The notes under the pieces: generated by a model
Databases searched by the model: none
The model's input: the letters and a program-made list of their open reading frames with translations, nothing else
Told to the model about the DNA's origin: nothing
In this document: positions 12,701 to 21,876 of the stretch, piece after piece
Layout of the letters: each line of letters opens with the position of its first letter
Position numbering within the stretch: position 1 is the stretch's first letter
Position numbers and translations under genes: made by a program
Source of the DNA: Cardinalis cardinalis
Lineage: Eukaryota; Chordata; Aves; Passeriformes; Cardinalidae
Assembly: GCA_014549065.1 (NCBI GenBank)
Contig: JACDOX010000106.1
Coordinates: forward strand, 471,570-535,569
DNA: 64,000 bases
Direction of reading: 5' to 3'

Positions 12701-13635
12701 AGAACTGGGGGTGTTGGCCCCTCTCTGCTGAGCTCAGGCTGCACCTGGGGCTTTTCTGAGGCCTTGCACAGCAGTGAGTGTTTATAGCCCAGAGACACTT
12801 CATGGACAGCCCTTGAAGTGCTTACACTGGGTTTGGGGGCTCTGCTCACACCCACTGCAGTTCAAAACAACGTCAATGTCTTACAGAAGAGGTGCTTGAG
12901 TGCTTCAATCGTTACCTGCCTTGCTGCTGGAAGGACACAGAAACCTTGAAAAGCTGCAAGGAAGAGGATTATTCTCCCCTTTTTAATCTACAAGGCTCTT
13001 CTAGGACTTTGTGCCAACTCAAGTGATACTTGGAAGGGGAAAAGGGCCAGCAGTTGAAGCTCTAACAGCCCCCCAGAGCAGCACAGGTTGGCGCTGGGGT
13101 GAGTGGATGTGCAGGGCTGAGCCAGCTGCTCTCCCTCATCCCTGGGTCTGTCCCTGTGCCGAGGGCAGCACGGTTCTGCAGCCTGAGCGGGGTCACTGCA
13201 TCGCTGGGGTGCTGCAGTTCGTGCCCTTGGGATCTGAGTGCAAGCCCCAGTGCAGCCCAGGCAGAGGTTAATGGGCAGCACAGCTCCCGTGGCAGCGAGG
13301 TCCTGCAGCCCTCTAGCACAGTCCCCAGCTGCTTTGCTTTGCAGCATTGGATATTTCCCTCCTTCATTCTGCTTTTGTAGCTTTTTGTAGGGTATTGAAA
13401 CCAGCAGTTGGGCCCAGGTTCCTGACTGTGAGCATTCTGACACACTGTGGGCGGGAGAATTCTGTGTCAGATTTGGTAGGGAGAGAGGGCTTTGGGAAGA
13501 GCTCTGCAAAGGGCAGGGCTCAGCTATTGTTAGGGATGTAAACTCTGAACAGATATATTTAGGTTAGACCTGGAGAGCTGGACCTGGGTGTGTGGGCAAT
13601 ATTGCAAGCTCAGAGCTTTGTCTCCTGTTTCCCTC
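9701..13635. other. Presumed CACNG5 first intron, left part
   Basis: Mostly unique sequence with a short tandem repeat at 9985-10070. No exon with family resemblance is visible. If the 9.1-kb island is not the CACNG5 promoter, this is simply intergenic. Confidence 0.5.
9985..10070 (+). repeat. GAGATGTGA-type minisatellite
   Basis: Degenerate tandem repeats of GAGATGTGAGATT and GAAATGTGAGA-like units, about 85 bases, with the last units drifting to GATGTGCGATGCG. Confidence 0.85.
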
Positions 13636-13708
13636 TCGAGAAATGCACTTTNTGTAATTTTTGCACTTTGTGTAATTTCTGCNCTTTGTGTAATTTCTGC
13701 ACTTTGTG
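13636..13708 (+). repeat. Short tandem repeat, 17-18-bp unit
   Basis: About four degenerate copies of a unit containing TGCACTTTGTGTAATTTC. Two copies carry an N. Confidence 0.8.
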
Positions 13709-16700
13709 CTTTCCTGCAGCACCCCAGGGCAGGAGCTGCCAGCACGTGGATGCAGAGACCTGCCTGCCATCTGCCTGTCCCTGTGTCCCAGCGCCCTGCA
13801 AGCCTCCTGTGGGTCAGGCAGAGGGGACTCAGAGCTGNGGCTGTGCCCTCCCTTCAGCTCCTGCCTGATTCCAGAGCCATCCCTCTCCCAGCTCCTCCCA
13901 GACCACCCAGCAGCTGAAGCCTCCAGGGAGGACCCTCGTCCCTGCAGCTGATCTGCCAGAACTGCTCTTCCCACCTTCAGCCCCATCACAGGTTCTCCTC
14001 TTGCCAAAGCATCACTTCAGCTGGGGTGAGCAGAGGTAAGAGCCTGGAACACCCAGGGACAGGGAGACACGTGGGTGGCATGGCTTCTATAAAAGTTTTG
14101 TGGGGGATATCTGTGCATCCAGAAGGACCATGTGAATGAGGCTGGCTGCACACACACAGCCTGTGAACCATGGGGGCTGCTTGCTGGATGATTTTATTTG
14201 CTGGAAGGTGCTGGGTTCATCCCAAGCCATTAGTGTGAAAGAGCTGGAGCAGAGCCATCGCTCCAGCGAGTGCAGCAGCCTGGCAGANATGGCCAGTTTG
14301 GGAATTGGTCTGCTTTTGGGGCTGGGGTGGGAGATAAATCTCAGTGACTTCTCCTTTGACCTTCTGAATATCATTTGATCTCCTTATATTTGGTGCTGGA
14401 GCTGAGGTGGGCTGAATTATCAGCAACAACCTCTGCAAACCTGACCCAGGCAAAAGGGCAGGTTTTGAGCAGTCCACAGCAAAAAGGCTGATGTGAGATA
14501 AAGGAGNAGAGGGAAGTGGGTCAGCTTTGCAGATTCAAGTTATGGTGCTTTCTATACAGCATTTCCATCATTCTTGCACTGCCATGGCAGGATTTTTTTC
14601 ACCAAACTGTAAAAAATAACTCTGGCAAGAAATGAAGCACAGGAAGTGCTAAGGAAAAGAGAACTTCTCAGAAAAATTATGTAAGTCAAGTTTAAGAGAG
14701 AAAATCCCAAGTAATCTCATTACCAAAATCAGTGAGTGGTGAGCCTTGCAGTGTGTGAGCTCACATGTGGTTNCTTACTGATTATTTATCAGGTGCTCCT
14801 GGTGTGTGATGACAAGCACAAAATTAATAGGTTTGTTATTGCTGTGGCTCAATCTGGGATTAAATAGCTCATACCCAGCCTTCTTTTTATTCATTTATTT
14901 ATTTGTAAAGCCTCCCTGGAGAGCCCGTGTGCCCATTGATCCAGCGCTGCCGTGTCCGTGCGTCGGTAATGGCAGCGCCGGCTGCTGCTCCCAGTGAGGG
15001 GAGGCTTTCAAGCCCAGTATTGATCCTTTTGAAGTTTGTTTGCTCATAGTCACAGTTACAAGCCCTTGTTCAAACGGCCATGAGATGGGCTGTTTTATTT
15101 CTTAATATCAGGCTAAACCTCCTCCACATCAAAAAGATTTATTTCTGCACTTAATTTTTCCAATGCGCGTTTTCTGTCTCCGAAACCGAGCTGACATTTC
15201 TGTGTGACAATAATGCAGCTCTTAAAGCTGCCTGNTGTATTTCAGTGTCCACATGTGCCAGGGGAGTTGGTGGGTGCCAGCAGCCTAGGACAGGGCACCT
15301 GGAACCCCATGGACCAGCTCCAAACCATATCCTCTTCGGGAATTTCCTTCTCAATGAAAACAGGAGACGCTGCTTTTCTCTGCAGCCATCTGTGCTCTCT
15401 GCAGCTATCCTATGGAACCAGAGGAGCCCTGTGCTCCTCTCCTGCCTGCAGCACACTTTTTCCAAGCTTCAGGAGGGACTGTTTCTTCCCAAGCAGTAAT
15501 TCCAAAGCCAGAGCTATCTTTCCCAGCTGCCCAGTTTTCCAGGTCAGGTTTGTGGAGCTGCTTCTCCTCTGATCCCAGATGGAGCCGTGGGCGCTGCCCT
15601 CACCATCTCCTCCTCTTCCTCTCCTCAGCTGTGGTTAAAGTCAGCTCCCCATGTGCTCCTCACACTGGTCCCACCTTCCCTGCCAACCCAAAGAGCCCCA
15701 GTTCAGCTGCCCTCAGGCTGCATCCTGCACACCCTCTTTTGGGACTGGAGAATTTGCACCCTTTGGGTGCTCCATGAGCTCGGTGGGATCACTCTGTTTC
15801 ACCAGGGTTATTAATGACCAAATCAGCCTTTTCTGGCTTTGCCCCTGAGGGAGCCAGGGTGAGCTGTGCTGTCTGAAGGAGGGTGNCAGTGCAGGGGTGG
15901 CCTGGGCACAGTCCTGCCTGCCGAAGCCCTNCCAGCTCTCAGAAGTTTTGCTCTGAAAGAGCTGCTCTCCTTGGCCTATTTTTTTTTTTTTTTGCTCACA
16001 TCCATGGCCTGCATTGTGTCCTGAGGAAGGGATCACACTGCTCGAAGGCCCTTTATTTTTAGCCAGCCCAATTTCTTGTTGAAGTTTAGTAGGATCTGCT
16101 CCTTTCAGTTCAGCTCCATCGCAGCTCGTGCTCTCCAGCTTTTGATTGCTCCTACCCAGGTCCCTGATGTTCTTTGTACATCATTGCTCACTCAGAGGGT
16201 TTCCTACTCCCCTTGCACTGGCTTCATTCCTTCTCCTTTATGTCCTGCTCAGCCTCTCCCACTGCTCCAGATCCATGGCTGAATCTCTGGTTTCCCTTGG
16301 CCCTTGGTTTGCAGCATGGACCAGGCATTCACAGCCACAGGCCACCAGGCTTGTCCTGGACCTCAGACAAACCCTCCACAAACAAACCCTTCCCTCCTGT
16401 CTGCTCTGATAACCTTGGCACTGCTTCCCTTCCTCCCAAATGTCAGGAAATTGGGAATCATGTCACATAAAAATCAATGGCTTGGCCCTGCTCCTTCTGC
16501 CTTTACCCAGGGCAGGAGGGAGCTGCTGTTTTCTGGTGAGCCCAGGGCAGTGATTTATTGAGGTGACCCGTCCTGTCCAGGCAGCTGACCTGTGATATAT
16601 TCATTTTTCTCAGCCCACCCACATAGCCCAGAGCAGTGGCTTGTGCTTGGCATTAGGCCACGGGTGTGGGCTCAGAAATCTGCCCAGGATATTTCTTTTC

Positions 16701-19700
16701 TGTGACTGTGGAGCAACAGGTAAGGACTTACCCCAAATCTGGGTGAACTGCATGTGAAACCAAGTGCTCATTTCTCCAGTGCTCATCTCATTTCACAAAG
16801 GATTCAGGCCCTGCAAGGGCCATGTGCTGTTTCCATCAGCAACTGTTGCTCCAAGGCAAGGAGAAATTCATTATGAAGACTGCAGATTACATTGCAGACT
16901 GCCTTTATTATTCCCTGGACTACCACCAGAATGCACAGTGTGATTGAAGGAGCAGCAGCAGTTCTGAGGTTCCATTTCCTGGAAATCGTTGGGGCTCTAC
17001 TCATTTAATTTAAAATCCANCTCCTGTTGGAAACCAAGCAGCCATAGGAAGCATAACACAATTGATAAAGGTCACTGTGGACTAAATCCTTCCTGATGAT
17101 CAAGCCAGCTCCTGTTCTTGTCCCTGAAAAACCTTTCCCTTGGGAGCCCTGTGAGTCCCCCAGGTGCTGGGCCTGGGGAAGGTTTGTTTCAGGCAGAGGT
17201 TCTGCACCATCCCCANCCCTGTTCCCCATCACATCAGCTTGGATTCTGTGTGCCAGCGAGGCAGAAACAGGCACCAGCCTCTAACACACCCCTGATCTCA
17301 TGGAAGTTGAAGTGTGAGAGGGAAAGGAATGAGGCAATTGAGAGGTGCAGCTTTGATGCCCGACCCCTGTTCCTGCTGCTCACATCACACCAGCAGAAAT
17401 GAGCCCAAATGGGTCTATTTTCCAGAGCCTGATGTTGGTGGACAGCAAATCACAGGAAATACTTCATTATTCCCCTCTAAGTGTCTTCATCTGGACCTTC
17501 GCATACTCCCTACCATGATTTTTGTCTCGTTATTAACTAAAATGTGCAGGGAGGATGGTTGTTGATGATACACGAGCCAAGAATAGATCCCAGCTCTTTC
17601 TTCCATTTTGGCACCAAAATGCCAAGAGGGATGAGACACCCTGTAGTAAATGCTGCTCATTTTGAGGCAGCAACTAGAAAATATGGCTCTGGCTGAGCTN
17701 GGGAGAAGAATGGATGAGCAGGAGAATCTGTGTTTTAGCTCTTTGATTGCTGAATCCAATGGGAATCCATAGAGGTGGGAAGTGGCATCTTCCCCAGGAA
17801 ATGGGAGCTGCAGGGCTGATGTGCTTCTCTGCCCCATAGCCACCAATTTCTTCTGGCTCTGTCTCCTAATTCTCCAGGGAAAAAAGAATCTGAGCATCCT
17901 CTCAGCACTTGGCTCCTTGNTCCCCTAGCAGGGAGGTATTTCTCCTGGGAACACATCCTACTTTCCTTGAGCTGAGGGAAGCATTAAATAACACTGAGAA
18001 TGAGGCTGGTGAGCAAAGCCAAAGGTGGAGGGAAAGCTTGCAGGAGTGTGAGCTGGAGCACTTTCTTGGGCTGTCTGGAGACAGCAATCCCCTTCCTGTA
18101 GGTTGGAACCTTCTGGGAAAAGGCTCAGTGTGAACGTAGGAAGAGCCAAATCTTTAATTTCATATGGAAGGGAATTGTCAAAGCTGTTGCAGTGCTTGAG
18201 GGTGAGAGTACATCTGCTTCCTACCAAGATGTACTTGCCTGCTTTGGACTCAGGGTCAGATCTGATAATTAAAGACTCTCTCTCCTTCTCTGCCTTTCAC
18301 TCAAGAATTTGATACTCTTCCAGCAGCATTCCCTGCTCTTCTCTCTTATTGCTGCCCAGAGCAGAGAGCTGGAGGGGCACACAGACCTTGGATGTTGCAT
18401 CTGTTCAGTAAATGCCTTTGGACTCTGCAGTAACTACAAGTTTCTTCANGTTAATCTAAATGAAACTGCTGCAAACACAACCCAGGATGGGTGTGGGGAG
18501 CTGGTGCTGTGGATTTGTGAGACAGAAGTGCTGGGGATGAGCACTGCAAGAGCTCAGAGNTCCCCAGAGCACTGGAGGAGCAAGAAACCTCTCTCAGCAT
18601 CACCTGCTCGCTTTCACCATGAGGGAATTATGGCACAGCATTATCCTTGGAGGCTTTCAGGTGTAAAAGTACAAGCTGTGAGGACTTTTGGCATCTCTGA
18701 GAGTCTGTGTAAGCAAGGGAGAATTAATCTATTTGCATCTGAGGCACTAGAAAAAAAAACACCCTCCTCCAGTCTGTTTGACCGTGTTGGAACAGAGAGT
18801 TGTCATCTCCTGGTCCAGGCAGGATTTGTGTCTCCTGATTTAATCACTAAACCCACCACCTTTACTGCAGTGATAACAGCAACAGGACTTCTCTCCCAGG
18901 GACTCTGCTCACCAAGGGAGCACAGGAGGGATGGAGCCACTCCTGAGGGTGTGAAACAAAACCAGTGCAGCTCTAAAGGGAGTCCAGGGAAGATGCAGCC
19001 TGCTTAGAAAGTCAGTAGCTTTTGTTGTACACCTGGATTTAGATATTTTTTCCTTCCTGCTTGCAGTGCTGAATAGCAGCAGAATGTGCCTTGGAGAATA
19101 TACATGACATGGCACTTATCTGTGATTCATTCTGCCTTTACAGCAGCAGTCAGTGGCACTATCTGCCTCCCTGCTACTCCACACAAGACCATCTCTCACA
19201 CNTATCTTCCTCCCTCTTGCTCTTATTCCTTTAATCTTCTGTTGCTGNGGGTTCCCCTCCACCCTTCCCCCCAGACCAATTTCACTTTTCCTCCACTGCA
19301 CCAAGAACTCTGATTTCTGGTGCTATTTCATAGGAACTGCTAATTTGCCCAAAGCAGTAAATGTGTAATAAAATAATAATAATTTTAAAATATGCTATAC
19401 ATAAATGACATGGGNATGAGAGAAGCTTTTCCTTTAAGGTTTGCCCAGGCCTGGCTGCAGCTCTCTGTCCTCATTTCCCTGCCTCCCTCCAAAGCACAAG
19501 GTGGGTTTGGACAAGGGAGGGTACTGGCAGCTCTGGGAAGAGCAATACAGCAACAAAAAATGAGATTATTGTGTCATGCCACCCTGCTTCNAGTTGTTTG
19601 ATGATGTCATAATTGTAGCATGGCTTTTGCAAAATTAGCATGATCTCCTAATTGGTAGATCTAGCATGGAAGTGGAAAAGTGGCAGTGTTGGTGGGGAGA

Positions 19701-19965
19701 GGGATGGTGATGGGAGCTGCTCAGGGCTGGGCTTGGTCCAGCAGTTGAGAGCAGCTTTGTTAATCCTTGGTCGTGGTGTCAGTGATCCTCAGCAGGTCCT
19801 GTGCCAGGGACTGGCAGCTCTTGATAAGGCCCTGCAGGGAGATAAGATAAAATGCTGCCTCCATCCTTGGGNGGATCAGTGCCAGCTCTGGCTGGAGCAG
19901 CAGGAATTCACCTGCAGCAAATCCAACAGGAGCCAAGGAAGGAGCTGCTCCCATTCCTGTCTGTG
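13709..19965. other. Presumed CACNG5 first intron, right part
   Basis: About 6 kb of unique sequence. A 232-codon plus-strand open frame at 18309-19007 has no recognisable domain. There is a T17 run at 15979-15995. No gene or repeat family is identified. Confidence 0.5.
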
Positions 19966-19970
19966 CTGTG

Positions 19971-20807
19971 TGTCTTAGTTTGGAAAGCCAAATGTCTGCA
20001 AAGGAGGGCAGGAGCCTCCCCTGAAATGGAAAATGTAAACCCCCTCCCTCCAAATTGCTATAAATTTTAAATTAAGGGGCTCTCAGGACAAAATATGAGA
20101 GCAGGAATGACAGTTCTTTATTAGGGAAGAAAATAAAAAGATAAAATGAACAATGCAGTAAACTAAACCAACACTGACAGAGTCAGAACCCAGCCTGACA
20201 CCCTGTGGGTCAGGGTGTTGGCAGCAGTCCCATTGGAATTGTGGCTCAGCCCTCCTGCAGTGTCAGGGGTGGTTCTGCTGGAGCAGGGATCCTGGAGAAA
20301 GGTGCAGTCATCCTCTGAAGATCCAGTGGAAGTAGAAGCAGCTGCTGTTCCTCTGGGAAATCCAGTGGAGAAGCCGTGCTGGTGTTCCAGAGCTCCAGAT
20401 TATATCCAGGTAGGAATGCTTGGCTGGTGCTCCAGAGCTCCAGGTTATATCCAGGTAGGAATGCTTAGCTGGTGTTCCAGAATCTCCAGATTCTATCCAG
20501 GTAGGAATGCTTGGCTGGTGTTCCAGAATCTCCAGACTATATCCAGGTAGGAATGCTTGGCTGGTGTTCCAGAATCTCCAGATTATATCCAGGTAGGAAT
20601 GCTTGGCTCCTCCCTCTGGGCTCACATCTCCAATGGGATGCTGTAGCTCTTATCAGCCATGCAGGGACATTCAATGGCCTCTTATCAGCAGGTGTCTCCC
20701 CAGAGGGAGGAGTGGTTGTGGAAGAGATAAGGAAAACNGCTCACTTAACAGAAGACAACTGCCATACAATGGCAAATAGAATACAATTTGTTTGGCAATC
20801 CAGGACA
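19971..20807 (-). mobile_element. Solo LTR of a passerine endogenous retrovirus, with target duplication
   Basis: The element starts TGTCTTAGTTTGG and ends CCAGGACA on the + strand, and is flanked by the 5-bp direct repeat CTGTG (19966-19970 and 20808-20812). Minus orientation is inferred from a TTTATT (reverse AATAAA) near 20117. The sequence resembles, from memory, a very common songbird LTR. No internal retroviral sequence is attached, so it is a solo LTR. It contains a five-copy 46-bp minisatellite, which explains part of its 837-bp length. Confidence 0.8.
20375..20605 (+). repeat. 46-bp minisatellite inside the LTR
   Basis: Five tandem units, each containing ATCCAGGTAGGAATGCTT; successive GTAGG marks lie at 20410, 20455, 20501, 20547 and 20593. 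The usual form of this LTR, as I recall it, has one such unit, so the array arose within this copy or its subfamily. Confidence 0.9.
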
Positions 20808-21522
20808 CTGTGCCATTCCCCATCCTGTCTGTGCCGTGCCATTCCCCATCCCATTCATTCTGTGCCATTCCCCATCCAGTCCATGCTGTGCCATTCCCCA
20901 TCCAGTCTATGTTGTGCCATTCGCCATCCCATCCATGCCGTGCCATTCCCCATCCAGTCCATGCTGTGCCATTCCCCATCCAGTCCATGCTGTGCCATTC
21001 CCCATTCCATCTGTGCCATACCATTCCCCATCCAGACCATGCTATGCCATACCATTCCCCATCCCATCCATGCCGTGCCATTCCCCGTCCAGTCCATGCT
21101 GTGCCATTCCCCATCCCATCCATGCCGTGCCATTCCCCATCCAGTCCATGCTGTGCCATTCCCCATCCAGTCCATGCTGTGCAATTCCCCATTCCATCTG
21201 TGCCATACCATTCCCCATCCAGACCATGCTATGCCATACCATTCCCCATCCCATCCATGCCGTGCCATTCCCCATCCCATCAATGCCGTGCCATTCCCTA
21301 TCCAGTCCATGCTGTGCCATTCCCCATCCAGTCCATGCCATACCATTCCCCATCCATGCTGTGCCATGCCATTCCCCATCCAGACCATGCTGTGCCATAC
21401 CATTCCCCATCCAGTCCATGCCGTGCCGTTCCCCATCCCATCCATGCCATGCCATTCCCCATGCAGTCCATGCTGTGCCCTACCATTCCCCATCCCATCC
21501 ATGCTGTGCCATTCCCCATCCT
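20808..21522 (+). repeat. 26-bp satellite array just upstream of CACNG5 exon 1
   Basis: About 27 tandem units of roughly 26 bp with core CCATTCCCCATCC followed by a variable AGTCCATGCTGTG-like part. A longer variant with CCAGACCATGCTATGCC recurs three times, giving a higher-order pattern. All three plus frames, and long minus-strand frames, stay open because the unit has no stops, so the long open frames here are artefacts. The array ends about 160 bp before the CACNG5 ATG. Confidence 0.95.
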
Positions 21523-21680
21523 GGCGCGGCGTAGGGCAGCAGGGCGCTGGTGTTTGGTTCAAGCTCTGGCTCTGTCAATGATTGTTCCAATGGCTCCTCT
21601 CAATCCAGGGCAGAGCTTTGGAGGCTCCGTGCTGGGCGCCCCTCCCGTCCCATCCCGCGGTGCCTCCGATGCTGTTGGCC

Positions 21681-21876
21681 ATGAGCGCCTGCAGCAGGAA
21701 GGCGCTGACCCTGCTCAGCTCAGTGTTCGCCGTCTGCGGCCTCGGCCTCCTGGGCATCTCCGTCAGCACCGACTACTGGCTCTACCTGGAGGAGGGCATC
21801 GTCCAGCCCCAAAACCAGACGGCTGAGATCAAGCTCTCTCTGCACTCGGGGCTCTGGAGGGTCTGCTTTCTGGCAG
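21681..21876 (+). CDS. CACNG5: CACNG5 coding exon 1
   Basis: Encodes residues 1-65 and the first base of Gly66: cytoplasmic N-terminus, TM1, and most of the first extracellular loop including the D-Y-W-L-Y stretch after TM1, the glycosylation site Asn45 and the GLW motif. The exon ends G|GTAGGG (phase 1). The upstream edge of this exon is uncertain: the nearest AG after a pyrimidine-containing stretch is at about 21607, so some 5' UTR is probably included. Confidence 0.95.

Noticed and set aside
18309..19007. 232-codon plus-strand open frame
   Set aside because: No family resemblance, three in-frame ambiguous bases nearby, and no splice or promoter support.
20511..21826. Several very long open frames on both strands (up to about 356 codons) with Cys-His-Ser-Pro or Trp-Met-Gly-Asn repeats
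   Set aside because: They are translations of the 26-bp satellite, whose unit has no stop codon in any frame; the same peptide pattern recurs in all frames, and one frame runs out of phase into CACNG5 exon 1.
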